Shown here one piece after another: positions 1-10,509 of a DNA stretch of 64,000 bases. Location of the stretch: contig JAHRHY010000006.1 of assembly GCA_019671135.1 (NCBI GenBank), positions 930,001 to 994,000 of the forward strand, written 5' to 3'. Origin of the DNA: Linnemannia hyalina. Its lineage: Eukaryota; Mortierellomycota; Mortierellomycetes; Mortierellales; Mortierellaceae. The notes beneath the pieces are model-generated. The model made no database searches. It was given only the letters and a program-made list of their open reading frames with translations, and was not told the origin of the DNA. Both the position numbers and the translations under genes were made by a program. Position 1 is the stretch's first letter. Each line of letters begins with the position of its first letter.

Positions 1-2763
1 AACAACAACAGCTCAAAAAACAACAGAAACTGATGACACAGGCTGGAGCACCATTGCACTATCCACCGCGTCAACAGTCGATCCCACCACCTAAAATCTC
101 GACTTTGCTGTCACCCGAGAGCTCGCCAGAGCCCAACAACAACGAGTCGACAACGAAAGCAACGGGCCTTCCTCAGCATCATTCACCACGGGAAGAGATG
201 GATCGTAATGAGATTGACGAATGGCTACCAAAGTTCCTGACAAAGGGATTCGATCTTTCTGAGTCCTGGCTTGGCGTGCATGAGCTCTCGGCGGATCCAC
301 TCCCACGACAGGGTTCCCCCACCAAAGGTAATTAATTATTCATAAAAGGCGTCAGAAAAAAAACGCAGCAGAAGAAAAAATATGAAATGAAGTACATTAG
401 TATAGAGCCCCCCGAACTTTACTTTTGAAACGTTTGCTATCGTGCTAACAAGAAATCTAATTTGACGCGGATGTCGTACAAAAAAACATACATAGGGCCG
501 TTGGACTATGATGGCTCTCAGAATGCAAGACCAGACGTGGAGCGCAAGAAGCATGAACCTAGTACAACTGCGGTCAATGAGAAGCCCTTACCAGGAAACA
601 AGAAGGCAGTGAACGGGAAGACCATATACCACTCTCATCGACGATCGCTCTCACAATCGTCCCTCCCACTTCAACCACCAGCTCAACAGCAACAACAGCA
701 ACAACTTTTGTCGCCACCACCGTTACTGCAACCTAACCAGCAAAACCAAGGACGCCCCTCGGAACAACCATCGCGAATTGCACTCTACAGTCAGACGCTT
801 GGCTCACTCTCAATGACGTCTCTGCATCTGTTCGATAACGAACCGCTCACCGCTGCCGAGTTCTTGTCTTCGAGTCCCATTCGAACACATTTTCATAACA
901 AGTATCAAAAGAATTCGGATCAGGATAAGGATCGACCGACGAGTCCACAGCATCAACATGCACAGAATTTTGAGAAGCACCAGAGGCAGAGGCAGCATCA
1001 ACGGAAACAGTCGCAGGGTCAACCTTGGGTCCTTGTCCCTCGAGCTCAGCAGTCTATCACCATGCTTCGGAGTCAGAGCAGTTTCTCGCAGTTGAGTAGC
1101 ACTTCTGCGGCGCTGCACAGTCCCACGACCACCAGCACCACCTTTGCCGGTGGGAGCGTTCTCTTGGACTTTGTTTCGTCCGACGACCCACTCGGAGGCT
1201 TGAGCATCGTAAGTTTCTTTTGATAACAGGACACAAAATTCAAGACGCGTTAAAAACATGCTTCTTCTACCTCGCAAGAAAACACTCTCATTGACACGCT
1301 CTCTTTTAATTATATAATGAAATAGCCACGAGGTCCACCACCACAAATCCCACCGCAACCCACAGACCCATTCCTCCGATGCTTCTGGATGATGCGCCAA
1401 CTAGAACTGACAATGACCACTGGAGGGTTCCTGACTCGCAAAGTCCACGTGCCCCGACAAGTTTGGTACCAACGCGCAACCATGGTTCGCCTCCCCGCCG
1501 CAGAGGCCAAAGTCTCTGCCTGTCATACTATTACCCTCATGCTGGAACAGATGGTCGCACAGTCGAAACGCGGCATGTTGAACTTGATGATTGGACCTCG
1601 TACGCCTGCTTCGTCATCTTCTTCGTTTGGACCTTTGGAGTCGGTGCCGAGGTCAGGTTCGTCATCGAGGGCGGGATCGAGGTCGGGATCGTCTTCGAGT
1701 TCTTCGTCGTTCATCTTGCCGTATTCGCCTTCGTCGCCTGTTACCCCTTCGCAGGCCTCGTTCCAGTCAACGTCAACGACTTCGACAACATCAACATCTG
1801 CGTCAGTCGCCACCGCCGCACTGGCTCCTCAAACCCTGACTATCACTCATCCACCAACCCCCACCACGCTCTCCCAACCCGCCTTCTTCACATCCTCCAC
1901 ACCAACATCAACAGCACCCGTAAAACCCACAAAATCCGCGAACAGGAACAGTGGCGACAAGGGCAGCGGTACCACCGTCCTCCCTTCCTACAACTCGATC
2001 GACACCGAGCAGGACCGAATCTTGTTGACAAAAGAACTCGAAGCCCTTGAATCGACAGCGCAACATATCTGGTCCAAACTCAGCAAGAAACTGTCGTTTG
2101 TCCATCGGCCTGGGAAATACTTTGGTCCCCATGCTGTCAACGGTGCCACCGGTAACAGTGGTTCCGTGGGCATTAATGCTACTGCTACTGCACGACAGCA
2201 TCAGCATCAAGCTCAGGACTTGCTCTCACCCCAAGAGCATGAATATCAGGACGATATTGGCAAGGACAAGGACAAGGAGGGTCATGCTGCTACGAACGCC
2301 ATTGGAGCTAGCAATGATCTCAAAAGCCAGTGGAAGCACTTTTCCAAGTCTGTCCAGAAATCCATGGCCAACGACAAAGTGTAAGCCCCTCTTTACTCTC
2401 AATCTCGCTTGCCGTAGGGGAAAAATACGGGTATTCAATAACTCTCTCCCTAATTAACATCTCCCAATTTCGTTTCACAAAAATAGCGACGACACGACAG
2501 TATATACAGACTCAGTCCTACGTCTCTTCCAGTCTGCGACAATCCTCGAGACAATGTACCGCCACTATACTGCTCTGTCCGCCACATCGTCGGGTCCCGC
2601 ATACTTTGCCTCGTCCCTTCAGACCTACTATGCCCAGATTATTAGCCGTCTCCGCCGGATCGGCGAGTTTTTGAACCTCGTCATTTGTGCGTTTGTGGTG
2701 CGCGACTTGGGCGAGTTCATTGTGAAGTATAATAAGCGTATTGGTGCATGGATTGTTGAATAA
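1..2763 (+). CDS. Large Q/S-rich fungal protein, 3' part, conserved C-terminal region of unknown function
   Basis: The 5' end lies outside the window; the frame is open from base 3. Assembled exons are <3-327, 496-1208, about 1326-2380 and 2487-2763. Phases join cleanly and give 789 residues ending in TAA. The N-terminal two thirds is disordered, with Gln, Ser and Pro runs. A motif WLPKFLTKGFDLSESWLG sits in the first exon. Exon 3 opens with a conserved-looking block (FLRCFWMMRQLELTMTTGGF, then KVHVPRQVWYQ). After a Ser/Thr-rich linker the last exon gives a helical, folded stretch containing MYRHYTALSA and RRIGEFLNLVICAFVVRDLG. The block and the last exon look like the two halves of one globular domain split by a long insert. 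I do not recognise the family and assign no function. The exon 3 acceptor is certain to within one base. Confidence 0.72.
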
Positions 2764-2976
2764 ATCATTATTGTTTCCAAAAATGAGAATTCAATCGAAA
2801 TGACAAAGCAGAGAAGCAAAAGCAAGGTCGTTTTGAACACACGCAATTATTATTTTTCGAGCAGAGAGAGAGAAAGAGGAACAAAGCAATCAAGTTGCTT
2901 CCTCAAAAAAGAAAAATCATCCTAGATATACTTATCCTTAAGCCATTTAAACGGCGCCGTAACAGTACCTTCTGAG

Positions 2977-4626
2977 CTAAAGATAAGCGGTCTGAAGACG
3001 AGGCCAATACTCATACATCCAAACCGCTTTTCTCCATTCCGACGTCACTTTTGTTTCCACATTGTCGATATCAATTGATCCTGCGATTCTCTCCAGCTTC
3101 TTCAATCCGGCAAGGTGGTTCCAGATACCTTGTTCGACCTTGGTGGACGTCTCCCAATCTCACCAAGGCTGGAAACGCCATTGGTACGTCCACTGAACCC
3201 CCTCCAGCTGATATTCCCCGTCAAGCTTGACCATCAGTAACTGCAGAATTCGGAGCTGTGTCAACCGTCCAACCTGCAAATAGAGTCTCTCCAGCCGCGC
3301 AAAGTGCTTGGCCCCGGCCTCAGAAAGGATAATAGGCGCTGGGTTAGAGTAGCACGGTTGACTGTCGGGGTTGCTGTGGTGAAAGGGGAGTTTTCAGCCG
3401 CTGAAACCGATCGAGAGATCCCACAAGCTAGAACAGCACCAGGGAGCCTTTTGTATGTCGTCCAAATTCGAATACAGGCCCAGACGATCATCAAGCGTTT
3501 GCAACGACTCCAGGCTTACTCAATTCTCAAAGATGACGGCAGCAGGCATTCTCGCGATCCCGCCTTTCGATTCCAGGTTCAGAAAACGAAGGGTCGTCGA
3601 GTATTGCAGGATCACCGGGCCGATAATCGGTTGATTAAAACCGAGTGCCACTGACACATCTCCAGCCCTGTGACTTGCTGAGCGGGCAACACCTCCAGAT
3701 CCTGAAGGGCAATATCGCACCCCGGCCACGATGTTCCCAAGAACAAGTCAGCTTACAAATTCCGGAACACTCTCTGCCGACAAAATCCACAATGATCGAC
3801 GCCGTTTGCTCGTTGTCGGTATCGAAGGTGGCCAGCTTGACGATATTGGGGCAGTGTCCAAGAATCGAGAGGATGTTGCTCACATATGCATGGTCGCTCA
3901 AGCCCCATAGCGCCAAAGTCTCTAGATTGACCAACAGCTCCTGTCTCCTGGGCATCCCCATCAAACCATCGCTACTTACACCAAGGCCATCATGATCCTG
4001 CTCGCGGTCGTTGTTGCCTCCTTGATACAAGCTCTAGACAAAAGTCCGATTTAGGGTTTGACATAGTAGAAAAGGACCATTCCCAGTCGAAACGCATACT
4101 GGCTCCTGCAATCGATCCAAAAACCCAACTCCTTCCTCCCCTGCAGTCCGGCGATGGCCTCGACAAGAAGCTGACAGCTGTGTGGATCCTTAATGGATAG
4201 CGGGTTAAGGTTCAGGTGCGTGAGGTGCGGATTCAGAGAAACCAGCCAGCACAGTTGTCCTAGTATCGCTCGAGGGTCCTGCGCACATGCATCCTGCGGG
4301 GATTGTTCTATCCAGAAGATCCTTCCAGAGTGACCCTAGACAAATGGGTCATGGGCGGGAGAGCCAGGACCCGACGAGTGTGCAAATCAGGTGTTGGGAA
4401 CCGTGTAGGTCGTGATGTATTAGGAACACCACCATTCCCGGAACAAACTCCAGCCCATGGATTCAATGTCGTGACGGAAATCCGGAGCCTTATAGAGCCA
4501 GGGGGTGCAGTGCCGGCGTATCGTCTTGTTGGTGCGCGGGAGGATGGATACCTCTGGCTTGTTAAGCTGCGATATGAGCAGGTCCACTACCTCTGGGATG
4601 TCGAAGACGCGTTGAAATGACGACAT
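2977..4626 (-). pseudogene. Decayed F-box / leucine-rich-repeat gene
   Basis: Read on the minus strand from ATG at 4626, the start MSSFQRVFDIPEVVDLLISQ is a typical F-box opening (initiator region followed by an INKTIR-like, HCTPWLYKAP segment). The frame then breaks near 4420. Recognisable LRR pieces follow in changing frames: around 4210-4080 (NPHLTHLNLNPLSIKDP), 4030-3690 (NLETLALWGLSDHAYVSNIL, GHCPNIVKLATFD) and 3320-2977 (LERLYLQVGRLTQLRILQLL, then KKLERIAGSIDIDN). An in-frame TGA lies between the last two pieces near 3160. The order and length match a roughly 500-residue F-box/LRR substrate adaptor. Several frameshifts and stops make this a pseudogene rather than a gene with introns, because no good splice sites restore the frame. 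It is convergent with the upstream plus-strand gene. Confidence 0.7.
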
Positions 4627-5524
4627 GGCGGCGGTGACAGTGGGACTGATGGCGGTGGCGATGGTGGGACCGATGGCAGCGGCGTCTGTGATGGATGTAC
4701 TGAATGCTCCTTGTTCGTATGGATGTCGGAAAACGAATTCATAAAAGGGAACAATACTTGCACGTTTTGTTTTGTGAGTTCGCACGCAGGAGCAATTGAA
4801 CTTAGTTTATTTCAGTGGCTGAGAAGCATGCTGCCAACTGCGAAAGAAAAAAAAATAGAAAAGAAGCAAGGTGAAAGAAGACAAATACACAAACACACAG
4901 AGTATTTGAGAATCTTCGACGCGTTTCTGCTCTCGTTTCATTAGATCAGATATCGTATGTTGATTTAGTCCACAACTGATCATATCACTTGCGCCCCGTT
5001 GGCATTTTATCTTTTTTCATGAACAAAGCGCCACCAACATCGTACGATGAGAAGTAGTCATGTGATGTCTAAATGAGGAAGGTTGTCCGAGTGTAAAGGA
5101 GATAAAGAACGCAAGGGAAAAAAAACAACAAAAAAAGGTCAGGCCATGAAAAAATGACCTTCGGTTTGTCATCTCGCTGGCTCCGTCGGCTTCTCTGCTC
5201 AGCGAACGAGTGTGCCGCAATCAAAAATGAAAGAAACCCTCCCACCTCCCCATCAAAGTGTAAAGGATGCCGCTTCTTCTTCGTCTTTCGTCAAAGAAAA
5301 GAAGACAAGCCATGGAAAAGGGTTCCTCCTCCCTCGACTCTCGTCTTGAATAAAGAGACTTTTCTTCTTCACGCCGACTCTTTTTCTCCTCTTTCTTTCC
5401 TCTCTCTTTCTACTCTTCACTTTGCAAGCTCAACAAAAAAAATCAAACCTCTCAGCTCACCCCACCACTTCTCACCTCACCCCACTTCCCGCCTCACTCC
5501 ACTCCACGTTCCCAGAACCAAAAG
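4627..5524. other. Intergenic, divergent promoter region
   Basis: No gene is visible. The last 200 bases before the panB-like start are strongly CT-rich (CTCACCCCACTT-type tracts), which is the usual leader composition of genes in this window. I see no repeat or RNA gene here. Confidence 0.5.
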
Positions 5525-7271
5525 ATGTCTGCCGTCTCCGCAAGATTTGTCCAAGTCGCAAGCAAGACCGTCTCCAGAGTGCCTCGGTCAGTCAGTGCTG
5601 GCCTTGTTGCCTGTGCGTCATCGAGGATTGTCCAGCGAGTTACTGGCCCACAGGTTGTGCGAGACACTTCAATGAACCACCCCCTTTGGTCAAGTGCGCA
5701 CATGCGCAGTTACAGTAGTCGTCCAGCCGATGCTGTCATGTCGGGTAAGCCCAATTTGATTTTTTCTTGTCCCCCCCTGATATGTGTTTGTGTCATCAAA
5801 TTCGCACGTTTTTTTTCCTTTATTTTTTTTTAATGAGGGAGAATGAGCTCGGATAAAGAAAGAGAGGGGGAGAACCTTCCATGTACTTTTTGCCTTCAAC
5901 CTACCCCCGATCGTTTTTTGTTGGCATGTTGAGAGTGTATCATTCCTCTCCACTCGTTTCTTTTTGCCTCTCTTTCATCAGTAATCTCTCGCCAACTATC
6001 CTTTTGCTGTTGGGAACAACCACCATTGGGTTCAATGGCCCAATGAGGCGAAGACTCTCTATCCCTCTCCACTTTGTTTCTTGCTCTGCACCCTTTCCAT
6101 CTCCACAATTGTTTTTGTTGTTGTTGTTGGCTCTTCATATTCTGCACCCCGCCAGTCTTTTTTTTTCTACTCCGGTTCAGATTAAGTTTCCTCTGCTGTG
6201 TTTTCGCACAGGTTTCTGTGGTTATTGGTTTCAACACAGCATTCCTTTCGATGGCATCATCACTTTTCCTTCCTTCTCATCGTGTCACCGATCGCCCAAA
6301 CATGCGCGCACTTTGCCCAACCGACTCTTCTAACCACCATTTTTAATTTCTTCTTTTCATCCCAATTGGTTGTACTAGTTCGCCCAAAGGTCACCCTAGC
6401 CACTCTCCGCAAGTTGTACAAGCGCGGGGAGCCCATTACTGTTATGACCGCCCACGACTTCCCCACCGGAACCCTGGTCGACAAGGCCGGCATTGACATG
6501 ACCCTCGTCGGCGATTCCCTTGCCATGGTCGCCCTCGGTCATACCTCGACCTCAGAAATCACCATTGACGAGATGTTGCACCACTGCCGCGCCGTTGCCC
6601 GAGGTACCCGATCCAGTTTCTTGGTTGCTGATATGGCCTTTGGCACCTACGAGACCAGTCCTGACCAGGCTGTCACCAATGCTGTGAGAATGATGAAGGA
6701 AGGCAAGGTCGAGGGCGTCAAGCTCGAGGGTGGAAAAGAGATGGCCCCCACCATTGCGCGGCTCACTCAGGTCGGCATTCCTGTCATCGGTCACATCGGT
6801 CTCACTCCACAGCGTCAGGCCAGCTTGGGCGGTTACAAGGTCCAGGGCAAGACTGTCGCCAAAGCCAAGGCCATGATCGAGGACGCGATTGCCCTTCAGC
6901 AGGCTGGTTGCTTTGCAATCATCCTCGAAGCCGTCCCTGAGCCAGTCGCAAGACATATCACAGATATCCTTTCCATCCCGACGATTGGTATCGGTGCTGG
7001 TGCTGGCTGTTCTGGCCAGGTCTTGGTCCAGCAGGACATGCTCGGTCTCTACGGACAGGTACCTCGGTTCTGCAAGACCTACCGTAGTCTGGCAGACGAC
7101 ATTGTGGGCGCGTTGAGGGAGTACAGTGCCGACGTCAAGTCGCGTGCGTTTCCTGCCGAGGAGCATTGCTACCCTATGCCTCAGGAGGAGTTGAAGCGTT
7201 TCATGAACATGGTCCACGAACAAAAGGAGGATGAGCAGAAGGGTGCTTCTGCCTCTGTTGGACATGCTTAA
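5525..7271 (+). CDS. PAN6/panB-type (ECM31): 3-methyl-2-oxobutanoate hydroxymethyltransferase (ketopantoate hydroxymethyltransferase)
   Basis: Two exons, 5525-5744 and 6379-7271 (intron 634 nt, phase 1), give 370 residues. The enzyme transfers a one-carbon unit from methylene-tetrahydrofolate to alpha-ketoisovalerate, the first committed step of pantothenate/CoA synthesis. The TIM-barrel core starts right after the intron (RPKVTLATLRKLYKRGEPIT). Family signatures are present: metal-binding Asp in LVGDSLAMVALGH and VADMAFGTYE, substrate Lys and Glu in VKLEGG, and the catalytic Glu in ILEAVPEPVA. IGIGAGAGCSGQVLV is also typical. Exon 1 encodes about 70 residues rich in Arg, Ser, Ala and Val with almost no acids, so it is a probable mitochondrial presequence. 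A Met two codons before the intron (residue 72) could start a cytosolic form. The long intron is the only odd feature. Confidence 0.95.
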
Positions 7272-8989
7272 TTAGCTACTTGCCTCATCCCTCTTCCTCT
7301 ACTCCTACCCCCTCTCTCTCTTTTTTGCGTGTACAATCCTACATCTATTTCTGAACCATGTAATGAATAAATGACCATACATGTTGATCCAACCCTCATT
7401 TTCTGCACATGCACCTTTTTCTGTTCTTCCCTTCTCTCTCTCCTTGGTCCCTTCCTACTCTGTGTAGCGTATCTCTTTTCTCTATCGTTCTTCTCTCCTT
7501 CTTGCGGGAATACAGTCCGTTGCGTCCAAAATTTGTTTCAGCACCATGCGCGTGGCTATTGGTTCCTTCCGTCCATCTCTCTTTCTCTCTCCCGTTCTCA
7601 TTGTTCTATGTTTAAACCTCTCCATCGTCATTTGTTGGACTATGTTTCGATCACAGACATCATGGTCTTGAAACAAAAGTACAGCACGTACATACTATGC
7701 GACTGAACCATAGCAATAACAAAAGAAACTGCCGAACCACACATCCATGGCGGGAAGGAGAGGGCGAGAGAGAGAAGGGGCGGAGCAAAAGAGTTAGCTT
7801 GTTTAGCAAGGAGTATGTGTGACTTTATTGTTCTGCGACTCTTATCGGTGAAGGATGGATGACGTGTTTGAGAGAAGATAATAAAAGAAGCGGTCATGAC
7901 TGGATGAAGAGAAGGAAGGAAGTGATGGCTATCAAAGGAAGGAAGGACAGAGGGGGTGAGAGGAAGGGTGTATGATGAGAAAGCAGCAAGGGAAGGAGAG
8001 GCTGATCGGCGAGGCAAATAACGAAATAGTTTTGTGGTGAAAAAAGGAGAAGGGGATGGGCTGAATTGAATCTCAGATCAAGTATTGGCTTGTGCCTGAA
8101 CTCTTTTTTTCTTCTTTCTGTTGTCCAAAGAAAATAATGTCCGCTCTCCCATTTCGCCCCCTGCCCTTTACTTTTTTACACTTCCATCGCCATCATCAGC
8201 AACGGAATGGCAAACAACAATAGTCTACCATGGACCTTCTGTATCGCCTCAGGCAGGCATGTGTATCTGTCTGTGGTTTTTGTATTTGATTCTCACTCCC
8301 TGCAAAGTAAGGCTCCTTTTTTTTGCTTTTCTTTTCCTGCGTTTCCAAAGTCCGATCTGGGCATTGACCATGCCCTCACTGGAAACCCAAAGGATTGGAC
8401 ACACAAGAAAATATTTTTGTTGACATTCAGGAGTTAGCAATTCCCTCCTTTCTCATACCATACATACCTTCTCCTCAAACAATCATGCCTGCCTGTAGTC
8501 AAGAAGTAAAGAAGGGTTGCCAATTATTATTCTCGTGTCTATTCTTCGAAAAAGATAATACGCAAGTTCAATTCAGTCCAGACTGAGCCCCTTCTCCTCC
8601 TTTTGGACCTTTCTTCGCCCTCCTTGTTCCCATTCGCCATTCGGAGAAACGCGTGCGATTCCCCCACTCGGATTGGTTGGTTTTGCCTTCGCGCCCCATA
8701 TCTCAAGTAGCCTCGGACCATTATCATCGTGTTTCCTATCACTTGGCGACTCAATGCTGCCCGATAACCATCATGTCCATTCTTAGAGTTTTTACTTACC
8801 TCTTCCAACAGAAAATAAAGTATAGTACATACATGCTCGATGGTTTCGAGGATATGCATGGCTCCACTCCAGTAGAGCTATCCATCTCGATTGGAGTTGA
8901 AAACAACGAGAGCAATCTGAGTTTCTTATAAAGAGGCGAGTTCCGCCTGAAAAATGGTTCCTTCTTTCGCCATCATTATATTACTCAGG

Positions 8990-9022
8990 ACACAGGACAC
9001 AGGACAAAGGACGCAGGACACG
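8990..9022. repeat. Short degenerate 7-bp tandem repeat (ACAGGAC-like)
   Basis: ACAGGAC units repeated about five times with small changes (GGACACA, GGACAAA, GGACGCA). It is not coding. Confidence 0.7.
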
Positions 9023-9558
9023 ATGGAAAGCAACCCTGGGGACACATCCTCCTCCTCAGTTATTGGTTCTTTAGTTAATTGAGCCTCATCTGAACCATGA
9101 GCCATCGACAACAACAGCTGGTCGTGCGACCAACCGAGGGCTCAGAATTCATTCATTTCCTCCACCCACCCACCCACATTTTTTTTTTTCTATTTTGCAC
9201 AGCACCCTCATTTTTCCTTTCTCTGTCTCGCTTCCTCACGTACACTCTTCATTCAATAGTCCACTCCCTCCATTCAACTCATTTCCATCTTCAAAGCAAG
9301 AGTACAATACCATTCCCTCTTTTCTTTGTTTTCCTTTTGCTATAGCCCAAGTTTGGCTGGATTATGAAACTAGCGTCTGTTTATACCTCCACTGGATCAT
9401 CAAGAGCAAAGAGAAAGAAAAGTAGTTTTCGGATTCGTTCCTCCATTCCATGCACCAAGGAAAACAAAAAAAGAAATTAGGAAGCACGGACAGAGGCAGG
9501 GAGGCGAGCAAAACACAAAGGGGTGAGGAGTAAAAGGAGATGATGAGTGGTGGGACGA

Positions 9559-9600
9559 GGGACAAGGGACAAGGGACAAGGGACAAGGGACAAGGGACAA
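9559..9600. repeat. Perfect heptamer tandem repeat (GGGACAA)x6
   Basis: Six perfect copies of GGGACAA. It resembles the looser GGACA repeat 550 bases upstream. Flanked by GGCTGGCTGGCT-type runs at 9641-9680. Confidence 0.85.
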
Positions 9601-9878
9601 GGGAAGGAGAAGGAAGGGGGCTACTTGTTGAGGCATGCTGTTGTGGCTGGCTGGCTGGCTGGTTGGTTGCTTGGCTTGTTGGCCTGTTGGCTTGTTGCAA
9701 GGGTTTGTAAGGGTTGAGTACGTCTACTCTTTCTTCTTCCTTACAATTAGGTGAAGGAGGCAATGAATGAATGGAGGAGAGAAAGATAGCAATAGACAGG
9801 ACAAGACAAAGGAATGATGGGCGGGACAACCACTTGAACCACTCTTCGCAAACAAAGACAGACAAAGAAACAACAGCA

Positions 9879-9879
<1 letters not shown>

Positions 9880-9927
<48 letters not shown>
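9880..9927. repeat. Tetranucleotide microsatellite (ACAG)n
   Basis: About twelve uninterrupted ACAG/GACA units. Open reading frames across it on the minus strand (VCLS repeats) are artefacts of the repeat. Confidence 0.9.
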
Positions 9928-10509
9928 TATAAACAAAAAAAAACAATCATCGATGGTACTGAGATGGCTCTTGTGTGTCTTACTGCCTTTGTATTATCCA
10001 TGCGCTGTTTTTCAGTAGAGTACGATACTCGAATATATGAATGAAATTACAGGCAACAGTGCGCTCACCTTGATGACCCTTCTCTCCTTTCCGTCTGTCT
10101 CCCCTTGCCTTGCCTTGCGTCGTTGTTTGTTTTGTTTTCCTTTCTATTCTTGGGTCCTCGGGAGAGAAGTGACAGAGAGGGAGACAAGGGACAGACAAAG
10201 AGGCAAGGGCCAAATGGCCACAAGGAAAAACACAAAGACAAACACACACTCAGATAAATAAGCTCGTTCATTCCTTCCTTTTTCCTCTTTTCGTTTCCTC
10301 CTTCTCTTCACCTCACTTTCTCTCTTGTCTTTTCACCCCCAACCCTCGCTTCCGCACCCTCACTTTACTTCCACACCTAGTTGGAAACCACTCCCCTCCC
10401 CTTCTGTACACTCCCCACTCATTGCACTCCACATACACTCCCCACTCCGCTCATTGCATCCAGCATAGACTTGAACGAGCACCCACACAAAAACACAAAA
10501 CAAAGAACC

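Larger units (their letters stand above)
7272..10509. other. Intergenic region and eEF3 promoter
   Basis: No gene is seen in 3.2 kb. An AATAAA-like element (AATGAATAAATGA) near 7361-7373 may serve the preceding gene. The stretch carries several simple tandem repeats (listed separately). The last 250 bases are CT/CA-rich with a duplicated CACTCCCCACTC..CATTGCA block at about 10410-10460, which forms the eEF3 leader. Confidence 0.5.

Noticed and set aside
810..1400. 196-codon minus-strand frame opposite the first gene
   Set aside because: Covers an exon-intron boundary of the plus-strand gene and has no family signature; antisense shadow.
6552..7265. 237-codon minus-strand open frame under the ketopantoate hydroxymethyltransferase
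   Set aside because: Antisense shadow of the enzyme gene; composition follows the opposite strand's codon bias.
9559..9600. Possible CRISPR-like or telomere-like array
   Set aside because: Perfect heptamers without spacers; the unit GGGACAA is not a telomere repeat and the sequence is eukaryotic.
9362..10001. Cys/Leu/Ser-rich minus-strand frames over the ACAG microsatellite
   Set aside because: The VCLS repeats are a translation of the microsatellite, readable in several frames at once.
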